Source: Adiantum capillus-veneris
Lineage: Eukaryota > Streptophyta > Polypodiopsida > Polypodiales > Pteridaceae
Assembly (NCBI GenBank): GCA_014529385.2
Contig: CM043965.1
Location: 59,483,433 to 59,547,432 of the forward strand
Direction: 5' to 3'
DNA length: 64,000 nucleotides
Program-made: the position numbers and the translations under genes
Shown: positions 11,328 to 22,288 of the stretch, one piece after another
Position numbering within the stretch: the stretch's first letter is position 1
How the letters are laid out: each line of letters opens with the position of its first letter
The notes under the pieces: model-generated
The model's database searches: none
Told to the model about the DNA's origin: nothing
The model's input: the letters and a program-made list of their open reading frames with translations, nothing else

Positions 11328-11340
11328 GGCTCTGATACCA
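11328..11340 (-). promoter_or_regulatory. Primer-binding site, tRNA-iMet type (minus-strand element)
   Basis: The complement reads TGGTATCAGAGCC, the standard plant retrotransposon PBS matching the 3' end of initiator tRNA-Met. It lies 2 bp from the TG that begins the candidate LTR at 11,343. Confidence 0.9.
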
Positions 11341-14196
11341 GGTGAGAGATACCCCTCCCTGGGGGTCTATGCACCAAATATACAATTTTCACATTTATAC
11401 AATTTTTAATAAACATCAGAGTTGCGGAAGCATTTGCATAAGGGAGGATCTCTCAGCGCTCGACTAAGCATAGAGTTTAGGCCATGAGCCGGACTACATC
11501 CAGAGGCACCTAACGACTAGTGCTACCTCTAAATGGATGTTATGAATGAAAGGGTACTAAAAAAAAATATAACATTGTGGAGGGTGAATATATGTGTACA
11601 CCGCGTTGCGGGAAGAGAGAGAGAGATAGAGAGAGAATATAGTGGAGGGTGAAATAGAGTGCACAGAGACATGAGAAATTGACAAAAGAGAATCCTTAAA
11701 TGCCCCATCTAAAGAAATAGGCAACCATGTATTAATGTGATGAAAAAATTTGGGTATACCATAACATCAAAAAGTTTATGACAAAATGACTAGCAGAGCA
11801 TCAGACCCTATGTAGGGATTGATCGGTCCACCCATCCACATCCGCTCTACTACGGACAGAGGGAATTTCACTTGTCCGAGAGCGAGCCAGAATACCTCCA
11901 ACCTACGTGAGCCAGACATAAGCTGAGGCCACTTTGCCTCGCTCCATGAACCCGATGTATGAAAGAATCCCAAGTACCAGTAGGTGGTAGGGTATCAACA
12001 CCAACCATACTAGCACCGGGTGTTTAGGCAAAGCCAAGGCAATATCCCCGATGCATTAGTCGTGTAGGTCATTCAATCCCCGACGCACTAACCGTGTAGA
12101 TGATCATAACAAAGGAAAGAAGACCTAAGCAACACCCACGATACAACAAAGCCCCAGGTCAACGACCCTTTAGTCTAAGGCTAAGTGATGTAGGTGATCC
12201 TAGTCTTGTAGCGACATTGCCATGAGAAACATAACACGTGAGTCCAATCACAATAGCACCTTTCATATGCACAAATAATCTTTTCCAAGCAGTTAGACTG
12301 TGCAGGGTCTCTATCCTTACATGTCTACCACAAATCTTCTAGATAGCTTTGTGATCCAATTCCAAAACTATAAACCATAATCCAATCACATCCCATCAGT
12401 GAGCACTCCACCCAACCTCAACTTGGGTGAAGCACGACCAATCCCGTAACCACTTTAGAACATAACAGGGATGCAAAAAGTTTGGCAGCATAACCATATC
12501 CAGAAAAAAACCATGACCCACACCAACTTCCACCATAAAATCACAACCATAATCCATGAGGGAATCTCAGCCCTTAACCACAAACCATAATCACATTGAA
12601 CCAGCTCCCACACTTGGAATTTGACATAACGCCTGCAATCAATCGGAGTCCATACACATATGACTCTTAAGTCAAGATTCTTTCATGCATAAAAATATTC
12701 CAACCAACAACTAATCATGTATAAAAATCCAATTTTGACAACATCCAACCATGCAAAGTTGATGCATCACGTTTGCACTTCACCTCCCTAGCACATAGAG
12801 CTAGGTTTGACCTAGAAAGATGGAAAGGAATCATAACTCTGCATATGAGGCATCCGCATCAATCCATAAGTTTCCATACATCACATGATAACATTCTTCT
12901 ACCATAAATAGATACAAAACAGCTCCAACCTTTAGGTCAACCATAAATCATAACTTCACACATATGCGAAAAACAAATTTTTGCCATTTCTGGGAGCATG
13001 CATAACATGCAAATGAAAGTATTTTACCTCAAACCAATGCATCAAGATTAGCTCCATAATATAGACTAGCGCTCTATCACATCACTTTACCCATATGGTA
13101 CTTACACAACAAACGGTAACCCAAAAAGAAAGCCACTTTAATCATATCTGCCTATGCGATTTGGGTTGTCTAACCATATACCCTCACATAAGTTTCAGGG
13201 AATCTAATAATTGAAATAAAATCACCAAAACAAACCATAAATCATACATGAAAAGGTAGGCTAACTCCCGACGTCATATGGTACACCCCCTAGGTAGCAC
13301 CCCTACACCTGTAGGTAAAACCAGTTATGGAACGATTAATAACTTGCATTCCTGAGGAGGTGATAACGAAGACCTAAATACATTTATTATCAAGTTTCAT
13401 CATGATTTTGACTCGATTAAGTGGTTTGCCTATCCGGTGAATCTATATAATGGTTCTCCAAGGAGCCTAGAGTCAAAAAATTTGGTTGTGCAGTGGGTAT
13501 AGTTGTTTTTTGACCATATCTCTTAGCTTGTGCGTGATTTTCACATGACACCAAAGAGAGAAAATGTTCGAAATGATGTGTTTTATCTCACGTTCAAAGG
13601 GTTTGAGATGATTTATAACGGTTTGTGAGTTATGACCAAAACAATGTTCCTAAGCGTCTATGGTGTGAAACGAAAAGCGTTTTTTATGCATGCACTTAAT
13701 CATAAAGAGATCATGTGCATAAATCAACGTGTTAAAAATGATGAAATAATCATGGACAACTTCATACGTACTCGATTAATCCATACATGCACTCGTATAC
13801 GAAAAAAACATTCACCGAGAGGGTGACTACTCAAAAAAACGAGATAGAGAGAGAGAGAGATGATGATGGCTATGGAATTTAGAGCTTCTTCCCGTACTTT
13901 AGAATTGATTAGGGGCTGTCAAAAGGCTTCTTGCTTTTCCGCAAGAGAGCGGTGATGAGAGCTACGTAGAGATATCCGCCATGAGAGTTTTCGGAGAGCG
14001 TGTACACCATGAAACGAGAAAGGAGATAGTAAGCAAGTAGAGATAGAATATCCTTCTTATTCTTGTTCTTCTTCTCAAGAGAGAGAGAAGAGCTTATGGA
14101 GATGGTGATGAAGAGCTTTCACCTTTCCGTATAGTAGATATGTATAGCCTTGCGGTAGTAGATGCAACAGACAACACTGAAAACTAAGCACTAATT

Positions 14197-14209
14197 GGCA
14201 ATTTATAGG
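14197..14209 (-). promoter_or_regulatory. TATA box in the long LTR
   Basis: The minus strand reads TTGCCTATAAAT, a canonical plant TATA box placed within the candidate LTR about 0.9 kb from its 5' edge. Confidence 0.5.
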
Positions 14210-14589
14210 CAAGTGCAGCAAGCTGGAGTGAGTCCCAAGCAGAAAACTAGCGCTAGTTTTTGAGCCAAGAATAGATGCAAGCTTTTGGGAACTTTGCTAA
14301 AAACATGCCTTTGCTTTTGGTGGTCAACTTTCCCACTTACCATTCAATTTTTACAGCAAAATTGGCGAATTGAACAATATCCGGCCAACTAATGGAACCT
14401 TAGTTAGACTATGTTGCACCGTAATCTCCTGACATAATTATGACTTTCACATACTGCCCGCCGTATTTACGGTACCACTTTGCATAAAAATAATTCTCGT
14501 AAAAATCTTATTTGGTCCTGTTTTTGCTCCCGATGATCATTTTTAAATGTGATGGAGACTAAAATTAATATTTTTATGTTTATGTCATC

Positions 14590-14980
14590 TTAAAAAGCAC
14601 ATTGCTTTTCACAAATGCCAAAAAGCACGAAAAGCAAAATAGCGTAAAAAGAAAAAAAAAGCAAAATTTTCTAAAATCGAACCACGGGTTCCCCTGGTCC
14701 ACTGGAATAAGAAAGCGGACTCGCTTTTCACTAAAAAGCACTAAAAATAATGAAAAGCTAAAAATAGCATGAAAACCACTCAAAAAACAAATTTTACAAA
14801 ATTGAACCATAGCTTCCCCAAAACATGTAGATCAAAGATCCGATCTTGCTTTTTGCAAAAAAGCACCTAAAAGCATAAAGAACATGAAAAAGCTAAAAAT
14901 AGTGGATTTTTCCAAAATTAAACCAAACGTCCATCTAACCTACTGGAACTTGAAAACGGCCTTGCTTTTTACTTTAGAGC
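14590..14980. repeat. About 120-bp tandem repeats in the U3 part of the long LTR
   Basis: Three diverged copies of a unit with AAAAAGCAC..AAAAGC(T/A)AAAATAG followed by AAAATTGAACCA..TTCCCC recur near 14,680, 14,804 and 14,919. Tandem repeats in U3 commonly act as retrotransposon enhancers; that role is inferred. Confidence 0.65.
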
Positions 14981-15301
14981 CTTCCAATACTGTCAATCAA
15001 ACATCTTAAATCAAAATTTGACAAAATAGATATAAAAGCTATTTTTTATTTTTAAAAGAGACCCAAAAATTGGGGATCTTACACGGAGGGGGGGATGTCA
15101 ATCGGATGTGACGGTGCAAGGGCAATACGAATTCACAAATTTGTCCCGAATTTACAATCTTCCACATTTACTATATGCTTTTCTCAAATCCCCTATATTC
15201 CAATGAACGCAAGCGGGCGTAGTGGTTAGTGCAAAGGTCGTGGGTACCCAAATTTACTTTTCTCCCTGAATAAGAGACACACTAAAAACTTTTTCAATTT
15301 T

Positions 15302-15445
15302 TAGGTCAAAATTTGAAGAATTGATGTTATTTATACTAAAACTTGAAGAATTTTGTTGGTTTTCTTCAAGGTAAGCTTGGAATCTATATGGGATTTTATA
15401 GTTGAAGCTAGTTAAAAATATAATCAACCTTGATTTTTTGTAAAA
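15302..15445. repeat. Dispersed 150-bp repeat, copy A
   Basis: It starts GGTCAAAATTTGAAG, has ACTAAAACTTG and GGTTTTCTTCAAGG in the middle, then AAGCTTGGAATCTA, and ends in GCTAGTTAAAAAT. The same ordered words recur in copies B-E. About 100 bp upstream (15,208-15,240) GCGTAGTGGTTAGTGC resembles a tRNA-type A box, so a SINE relationship is possible but unproved. Confidence 0.7.
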
Positions 15446-15608
15446 ATTGATTTTGAATAGCCCCAAAATGGAAGGGGATGACAAATGTAGAAAAGCTGGA
15501 TGCACAGTACATCTAGATCACTCTCGCCACCCTAAGTACATTCTTTGCAAAGAGATGAGGGACACACCTATTGAAAATCTATTGCATCCTCACATGGACA
15601 CTACCATG

Positions 15609-15632
15609 AGAGAGAGAGAGAGAGAGAGAGAG
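15609..15632. repeat. (GA)12 microsatellite
   Basis: A clean GA run downstream of dispersed-repeat copy A. Copies D and E also lie beside GA runs. Confidence 0.95.
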
Positions 15633-15699
15633 GAGCCCCGAAAGCATCAACACTGTTTGATAAAGGGTGACTCTATTTTTCCTCTATAAGGTGATTTGG

Positions 15700-16430
15700 A
15701 GAGTGGTTCTACTTTTCCTTTTGAATGCCATGAAGAAACCCCCCTTTCCTTTCTACACAAATCCATAGGAAGCCTTTAAATTTGAAGGGGACTCTATTTT
15801 GATAGTGTATCATTTTATCTATTCATACAATACTCAAAAGGATTCATTGATTAAAACCACCAAAAATATATAAGCCTCATGCCAAGAAATTTCCATTGCC
15901 ATGAGTAGAAAACACAACCGACCATATCAACTCACAAGGCTATTTACAAGGAAGCCGAACAGATAACCATATACATGTATTGGTGTCGTCACATGGCCAT
16001 GTTATTACATCGAGGAACATTATGCCCATATGAACATAGACCATGAACCATACAAAGAAAAAGCAGAAGAAGATCTGAGAATAGGACATGGTAAGCTGTC
16101 CATTATTCCACACGTGGGGAAATGTTGAGCAAAAACCTTGTGCTAGGCACCTACACACGTCATTATTCTACTAACCCCAAGCACATGGACATAGCATGCT
16201 ACAAATTCACCCAAAGACGCAAAGTGGGATGGTCTCAGAGTCGGGTTGTAATTACTTTTGCCTCACGTGGGATAACATAAGCATGCATTATGTGAGTTCT
16301 CAAACATGACTTGCCAATAACATTTTTCCTTATCAAACTCATTTACTAGGCTTGCCAAAAAAAAAATTGTACTTGAAGTAAAGAAGGGCTCAACTAAAGA
16401 TCTTCTGGTTCAAAGAATTGCTCAATTAAA
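15700..16430. other. Unassigned spacer
   Basis: Mixed AT-rich sequence with no recognised domain, terminus or tandem structure. The minus-strand frame at 15,940-16,158 shows no recognisable motif. Confidence 0.4.
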
Positions 16431-16436
16431 GCTCTT

Positions 16437-16590
16437 CTAGTTTTTAAGTCAAAATTTGAGAATTTACTACTAAAACTTGCAAATGTTTCTAGTTTTTTTA
16501 AAGGCAAGCTTGGAATCTAGCCAAGATTCTTCAATTTTAGTAAGGTTAAAAATTTACTAAATCTCGGTGTTTTGCAAAAAATTAGAAATA
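16437..16590. repeat. Dispersed 150-bp repeat, copy B
   Basis: Ordered matches to copy A: GTCAAAATTTGAGAA, ACTAAAACTTGCAAA, TTTTAAAGGCAAGCTTGGAA, then AAGGTTAAAAATTTACTAAA. It is followed at once by copy C in the same orientation. Confidence 0.7.
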
Positions 16591-16611
16591 TAATCACGCA
16601 CAATAAAAGCT

Positions 16612-16752
16612 CTTTCGGTTGCTAGTCAAAATTTGAAGAGTTAACAATATTTACACTAAACCTTACAAAAGTTTTGCCGGTTTTCTTCAAGGTAGGCTTG
16701 AAATCTAGTCTAGATTTTGTAAATCGATCCAGTTTACAAATACACTAAACCC
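16612..16752. repeat. Dispersed 150-bp repeat, copy C
   Basis: Ordered matches: GTCAAAATTTGAAGAG, ATTTACACTAAACCTTACAA, GGTTTTCTTCAAGGTAGGCT, and AAATACACTAAACCCCC at the end. It abuts the 5' edge of the Copia relic. Confidence 0.7.
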
Positions 16753-16754
16753 CC

Positions 16755-18730
16755 ACCTAAAGAGAAGTTTAGTGGTGAAAAATCAGATGTATTATATTTT
16801 AAAGTGTTTAGATGTATTGCTTATGTTCATGTACCAGATGAGCTAAGAAGTAAACTTGATTTGAAAGCAAAAGAATGTGTGTTTATTATTCCCTTGAGAA
16901 AATTGGTACAAGTGTTACAATCGTTTCACGAAAAAGTGAGGGTGAGCAAGGATGTTGTTTTTGATGCAACGGAAAGTTGGTATATTGATGTGAAAATTGA
17001 TTGGGGGGCTGATGTAAGAGAAAATGTACCTGCAAAAAATACAAGTGCACAGTCACAAGTCTTGAGTGGGCCTCAAGGGTCATGTAGTGTAGTTCATGGT
17101 TAGAATCCATGCAATGGCAAGTTGCGTGAAAGAGTGAGTCCCGCCAACTCTTCAAATGTATCAAGGAAAGCGGAAAAAAAGTTGATGATACCCCTAAGTT
17201 GCCAAATTTGAGTGATGGTCATAATGATGACGATAGTAGTGGATCTGAGCAGAGTTTAGATGGGGTGTTTGGCATACCCTTTGTGAAGACTCCAAGTGCA
17301 AGAAGGATGCAAGGAGGGAACAAAGAAATTGGAAGTGATCTTGGTCCATGTAGGTCTGAAAGAGTAAGAAATCATGTGCAAAGATTGACTTGTGATAGCT
17401 ATGTAGCTCATCACTGTGCATATATGACAAAGATTACAAAGGAGGTAGAACCCACATGTTTTGAGAATGCTACCAGAGATGAAAAGTTTTTGAAAGATAT
17501 GGTTGAACTTGATGCGAATGGAACATGGGAATTGGTGCAATTACCAAAAGGTAAAAAAGGAAATTGGATGTAAGTGGGTTTACAAATAAAGCCTAATGCT
17601 AATGGTAGTGTGAGCAGATACAAGGTAAGGCTTGTAGCCAAAGGATGTAAGTGGGTTTACAAATAAAGCCTAATGCTAATGGTAGTGTGAGCAGATACAA
17701 GGTAAGGCTTGTAGCCAAAGGTTATGCATAGACTAATGGAATTGATTATGAGGCGACATTCATCCTCATAGATAAGATGGCTACCGTTTGTGTGTTTATT
17801 ACAGTGGCTACCACATTAAAATCAGCATTGAAGCAAATGGATGTAAAGAATGCATTCCTGAATGGAGAATTGGAGGAAGTTGTGTGTACGGAGCATCCAC
17901 AAGGTTATGCAAATACGAAACTACATGATGTATGCAGGTTAAATAAATCTTTCTATAGGCCGAACAAGTACCTAGATCTTGGTATGAGAGGATTGTGGAA
18001 TTCCTCATCTCATTGGGCTTCGAGATGTCTGATGTAGATCATTCATTGTATGTGGAAAAGAATAAGATAGGAATTGTGGTGATATGTATTTATGTGGATG
18101 ATTTGATTTTTGGATGTGATAAAGTGACTGAACAAGATGTGTACAAGATCTATGTATGCAGGAGTTTGAGATGAAAGGCTTGGGAGACTTGGGTTATTTC
18201 TTGAGCATTGAAATTATTTGCACTAAAGAGGGTGTATGGCTGTCACAAAGGAAATATGCTTTAGATATGTTGAAAAGGTATGGTATGATTGTTTGTAAGC
18301 CAACTACAATTCCCTTAAATTATAATTCAAAGTTTGGGAATGATGTAGGTCAATTGCTTGAGAATGCTACCATGTATAAAAATATTGTGGGAAACTTGAT
18401 GTACTTGACTATCTCACATCTAGACTTGAGCTACACAGTTGAATTGATGAGTCATTTTATACAATCTTCTAGGAAGCCACACTTGGATGTGGTGAGGTAC
18501 ACTTTGCACTATGTGAGTGCTACATTATGCACTCTTTATAGGGCTAATGTGGAGTTGCAGCTCTATGGCTACTCATATGCGGATTGGACTGGTAGTACAT
18601 GTGAGGGCAGTTCTACCATCGGATTCATGTTCTCACTTAAGAGTATTGCTATCATGTGGAGTAGCAATAAGCAATCTACACTTTCTCTTTCAAGTATAGA
18701 GGTAGAGTATAGGGGAAAGATGCATCAACC
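16755..18730 (+). pseudogene. Ty1/Copia pol relic (integrase C-terminus, reverse transcriptase, RNase H)
   Basis: Coding pieces appear in order on the plus strand: the end of integrase (VFRCIAYVHVPDELRSKLDL near 16,804), the linker (ATRDEKFLKDMVELDANGTW), the RT start (TWELVQLPKGKK near 17,523), QMDVKNAFLNGELEEV near 17,840, the catalytic YVDD context (CIYVDDLIF near 18,088), MKGLGDLGYFLSIEI near 18,171, LSQRKYALDMLKRYGM near 18,240, and RNase H (IMWSSNKQSTLSLSSIEVEY near 18,650). Several frameshifts and stops separate them, and a 77-bp duplication adds another. No flanking LTR is recognisable, and the 5' end is cut at copy C of the dispersed repeat. Frame changes show the copy is inactive. 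Confidence 0.9.
17566..17721 (+). repeat. Exact 77-bp tandem duplication inside the Copia relic
   Basis: GGATGTAAGTGGGTTTAC begins at 17,566 and again at 17,643, and the two copies appear identical through GTAGCCAAAGG. Because 77 is not a multiple of three, the duplication shifts frame. The lack of differences suggests it is recent compared with the decay around it. Confidence 0.95.
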
Positions 18731-19207
18731 TATCGTGAAACCTCAGAGCAAACCAGCTGCTCTAGGTGTCTGCTGGAAGACATATCCTGCACAACTATAC
18801 ATTAGGAAATTTCGGAGGTCTTTTGGAGGGCCTTTTGGAAGAGAGAGGAAAATAATCTCCTCCAATGAGAGAAGAGCCTACGTTACGTAGAAAAATAGAT
18901 TGATATTAACAAAAATATAAAAGGTGTCCCTCTCCTCATTTAATAATCTAGTGGTCCTTGAAGATGATTACTCTCTTTCATTTAATGCGAGCACCTTTTT
19001 CAGAAGGTAGATGTGGTGCATTTGATACGGCTTACGTCATCACCAGAACTCAAAAAGTTACAAACTATCAAGTGGTGGAAGATTTTGAAACTTTTGATAC
19101 TGTCAATGCGTCCGGAATGCCCAAATATCCTAGAAATGAATGTCCAATTGCCTCGCTCCGACATCCAAAGAGGCAAAAAATGTCAAAAACCCCTAAAAGA
19201 ACATTTT

Positions 19208-19267
19208 ACTAACGGCGTGCGAGGTGGCATTCCAAAATTTTGGAATGCCTCCTCGCGCGCCGTTAGT
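19208..19267. repeat. 60-bp palindrome, left
   Basis: ACTAACGGCG at one end is complementary to CGCCGTTAGT at the other, with GGCATTCCAAAA meeting TTTTGGAATGCC at the centre. Only a few mismatches are seen. Confidence 0.95.
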
Positions 19268-19384
19268 AAAAAGCCCCTTTTTTCCTCTTTTTATGGAGAT
19301 TTTTGAGAGGAAAATGTCAAAAAACCTCTAAAAAGGGGCTTTCTTGAAAGATAAGTGTCCAAAAATCACTAAAAGGAGCTTTGT

Positions 19385-19444
19385 ACTAGCGGCGCACAGA
19401 GGGGCATTCTAGAATTTTAGAATGCCTCCTCACGCGCCTTAAGT
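19385..19444. repeat. 60-bp palindrome, right
   Basis: A diverged copy of the left palindrome: ACTAGCGGCG at one end, GGCATTCTA..TAGAATGCC around the centre, and GCGCCTTAAGT at the other end. Confidence 0.9.
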
Positions 19445-20119
19445 AAAAAGCCCATTTTTTGGGATTTTTTGACATTTTTTGCCTCTCTGGATGTCGGAAT
19501 GAGACAAGTAGACATTAGTTTTTAGGGTATTTTGGCGTTTTGGACGCATTGGTGGTGTCAAAAGCCTCAAAATCTATCACTATTTGATAGTTTGTGACTT
19601 TTCAACTTTCAGTGATGACGTAAGCTGCATTGAATGCGCCGCACCTGCCTCCTGAAAAAGACGCTCGCATTAAATAAAAAAAGTGACCGTTTTCAAGGAC
19701 GATTGGGAATATAAATCTACTTTTTAGAGTTTTTGGTTGTCCTTTTGGACGTACTCACAAGGTGCAAGTGCATTTTAAAAAAAGTTTCTAGAGAGAGAAA
19801 TACAATTTCTTACAAGGCCCTCCAAATGACCTCCGAAATTTTCTAATGTCCCCATGCTCACTGTCGAGCATAGAAAGGAATGACTGCATAATTGTTGACA
19901 TCTCAACCTCCTCTGCAATCATCCACTGCAAACATGACCACTCAATCTGTTGTGACTCACTAGAGCTCTCATGCTCTAACTCCTTATGCATAGACTCTTG
20001 CATAACGTCCTCCTATCGTGACTCACTAGAGCAAGAACACTCTACCTGTCTATCCTAAATATGAGTATCTCACACAACTGACTCTCTGCTTTGCTCAATC
20101 ACTAGCAAAGCATGCATGT

Positions 20120-20935
20120 CTGACTCTGTCACCTCTCTGTGTGACTACTCAAGTCGTGCCCCAATTGTGTGCACAACGAGCTCACTACTCTGCACTCCAT
20201 GCAAAGCACCCTACAACCCATGAGAAAAAGAGTCTGTTTGGGTCTCTCGCTCTCTGCATGGCTGTAACAAGATTGAGACTCGACCATCTTGCACCAATAC
20301 TACGTACAATGGGTACCATGTGCCAACTCTAGCACCTCTCGCAATCACTAGCGAACCCAAATGCAACGCAAAAGATCACTCAAGCAGTGATACTCGACAT
20401 CCACTATCACTGAGCTGACCAACGAAGATCAAACTCATCGTAAAATTTGGCACATGATGCACATTTCTGAGCACGTATGATGCACCGCTCGGTAATGACA
20501 GTCTCACATCTCCTGAACCAGCAATCTCATGCAGTGACCCATCTGCCAATCGCACACTATCATGCACTCTGCTAGAATAGCTACTGAGCCAGTCACGATA
20601 CGGAGTGACATGAAAAGTAGCATCCCTGTCTAGCACCCATTGCAAAAGAAGTGCACTATCCTCAGACGTCAAAAAATTAGGAGTAATACAGGAAGCAAAT
20701 GTGACCTCACTGTCACTAGGGTTCTCGGACACTGTATCTGATCTTGCAGCTGTCAAGTCAACGGAGTCTATAGCATCTACTGCATCCTTGAGACTAGCAT
20801 GTCTCCTGTGCTATCTCATATGACGAAAGCATCGCCGTCTAATGTGCCAAGTGTGACTACAATGCCAACATCTCAAGTGTTGACACGAACGAGAACGCCG
20901 TCTCTCATGAGTCATTGTCCTAGACTCAAAAGTCT
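20120..20935 (-). pseudogene. Ty1/Copia gag C-terminus and protease relic (minus strand)
   Basis: Read on the minus strand, a CCHC zinc knuckle (CWHCSHTWHIRRRC) is found near 20,820-20,865, then an open frame 20,756-20,376 with the Copia protease pattern (WVLDRDATFHVTPYRDW, SVRLADGSLHEIAGSGDVRL, LRNVHHVPNFTMSL, GQLSDSGCRVS), then a GAG-pre-integrase-like stretch (GSLVIARGARVGTWYPL). The protease active site that is normally D-S/T-G reads D-R-D, so the enzyme should be dead. No LTR or PBS was found for this copy. A further frame at 19,788-20,003 may be related pol sequence or only the edge of the inverted-repeat element. Confidence 0.8.
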
Positions 20936-20939
20936 CACA

Positions 20940-21819
20940 CATATTGACTACTATAAGTGAATGTCAAAAATAACCAAGAGCTGCAACTCTACTCTAGGTA
21001 CGGTAGCAATGAAATGCACTCAATTAATCCAAAAGAAGCAACCTGCAACGAGAAAATGCTCTCCGAAAAAGAGCTCACGAGCACGTACAATGCTCATGCG
21101 AATCCACGCATAAAATCACTCGCTGTAGTGTAACCACACTGTGCTCCACAAATGTCAATGATGCAAATTCCAAATGCCAAGTGTATGAAGCTCCTGTATG
21201 GCTGTAAAATAGGCTGCAAATCAGTCCCAAAACAGCCCCAAAATTCAGCTCTTAAACAACTGCATAAACATGTCACAAACGTGTCCCAGATCAGCCTACA
21301 ACTGAGCCATACATGGACACCTGCAAAGAGGAAACAATGGCTGAAAATTCAGCGCCCAAATAAGCCCTCAAACCTGCATGTAAACTTGTAAACGTGTAGC
21401 TAAAACCTGCTGAAAAACCTCAAGCCATTAGTGCTCGAATCCGGCTACCTAGATCGTAACCACACAAGCATACATCACAATATTCACTCATGTGAGTGTG
21501 CCAAGATAACTGTATGCCTGTCAAACCGTGAGCTAATCACCAAGCCCACACTGTGCGGTATCGATGCATACACACGCACAGATCTCCCACCTGCAGAGAA
21601 CACCGCATGCAAATGCTGAGTGCAACCCACAATCTCTACCTAGAACGCATAAATGATGCACATAAAACTCCTGGGAAAATTTCGCCAGAGTTTCGACGCA
21701 CAATGGATATCAACACAAAATAACCATTTTCCTGCAAGCTCAATACAATCAGCAATCAATGCGCATCAAACTACACTCAACATACATGCATAAACGCTCT
21801 GCAAACCTGTGTCCAACAA
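20940..21819. other. Unassigned, possible 5' region of the minus-strand Copia relic
   Basis: Sequence lies upstream, in the minus direction, of the gag relic and so should hold gag N-terminus, leader or LTR. I could not recognise a PBS or LTR edge. Confidence 0.35.
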
Positions 21820-22209
21820 ATGCTCACAAAGAGTACCACAGGTGCGGACAGTCAGGAGATGCATGTGGCTAACACGCCTTGTCAGTCAGAGATGCCTATT
21901 GCCAGGGATATATATGTTGATGCATGCTCCGTGGAGCTAGCTGGGCTCGCTAGCATTGCATCGGCATTCGGTGGTCTCATGTATGAGATGCTAATCTTGA
22001 GATCGGATATCGCAGCTGCATTGGAAGCATTTGCAGTTGGGGTTGTCAGTCGTTTCTTAACTGATGATGGCATAGTGCACGAGGGAGATATGCAGGTATT
22101 GTGTACATATTTGCGGTACATGTGCGGTACGTCTGGTGGTGTATGGACTTACACGGGAGCAGGACATCCGGATGCACACGATCACAGTCAGCCAGTGGGC
22201 ATCGGTTGA
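21820..22209 (+). pseudogene. Ty1/Copia RT C-terminal relic
   Basis: The frame holds a diverged form of the block between RT and RNase H of Copia: GGLMYEMLILRSDIAAALEA, AVGVVSRFLTDDGIVH, then VLCTYLRYMCGTSGG. In intact relatives this reads GSLMYAM..RPDIAHAVGVVSRF...LRYLKGT. The order matches but the context before and after is scrambled. It sits 65 bp upstream of a Copia polypurine tract and 3' LTR in the same orientation, so it is the decayed tail of that element. Confidence 0.65.
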
Positions 22210-22273
22210 GAGCGATTTTCTCTCGCCTTTTGTTGTATTTAGACTAGGTTCCCTTGCTTAAAGGCACAGTCGC

Positions 22274-22288
22274 CTTTAAGTGGGAGGT
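22274..22288 (+). promoter_or_regulatory. Polypurine tract of a Copia element
   Basis: AAGTGGGAGGT directly precedes the TGTTGGGG start of the LTR, the same arrangement as AAGTGGGAGAT before the 3' LTR at 37,760. Confidence 0.8.

Larger units (their letters stand above)
11343..15083 (-). mobile_element. Candidate 3.7-kb LTR of a minus-strand retrotransposon (Del/Tekay-like)
   Basis: Plus-strand sequence begins TGAGAGATACCCC right after the PBS and a matching CA end appears at GGGATCTTACA (15,083). Read on the minus strand the LTR would start TGTAAGATCCCC and end GGGGTATCTCTCA, a typical near-inverted LTR edge pair. A minus-strand TATA box (CCTATAAATTG, around 14,200-14,209) would divide it into about 0.9 kb of U3 and 2.8 kb of R-U5. 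LTRs this long are known in Del/Tekay chromoviruses, which also use tRNA-iMet. No coding sequence is visible inside. The second LTR is not in the window, so length rests on edge motifs only, and a nested insertion inside it is possible. Confidence 0.6.
18952..19706. repeat. Long inverted repeat (arms about 330 bp)
   Basis: The left arm starts TCCTTGAAGA, continues with CATTTAATGCGAGC, GCTTACGTCATCAC, AATGCGTCCGGAA and GACATCCAAAGAGGCAAAAA. The right arm contains the complement of each in reverse order, with scattered differences. Each arm ends inward in a separate 60-bp palindrome. If transcribed the arms would give a long double-stranded RNA. Confidence 0.9.
18799..19849. mobile_element. Terminal-inverted-repeat element of about 1.05 kb with nested foldback
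   Basis: The left edge ACATTAGGAAATTTCGGAGG continuing to TTTTGGAGGGCC (18,799-18,832) is matched in inverted orientation at 19,816-19,849. Between the outer repeats lies a second, longer inverted repeat (18,952-19,706). No transposase is present, so it is a non-autonomous element, possibly Mutator-like or a foldback type; no target duplication is convincing. It follows the end of the Copia RNase H relic. Confidence 0.75.

Noticed and set aside
15200-15245. tRNA gene or intact SINE head
   Set aside because: An A-box-like word is present but no B box or cloverleaf can be drawn; it is mentioned only as a possibility under repeat copy A.
18156-18890. 244-codon frame as a functional gene
   Set aside because: It is Copia RT/RNase H sequence whose last part translates the terminal repeat of the inverted-repeat element; the upstream part is frameshifted.
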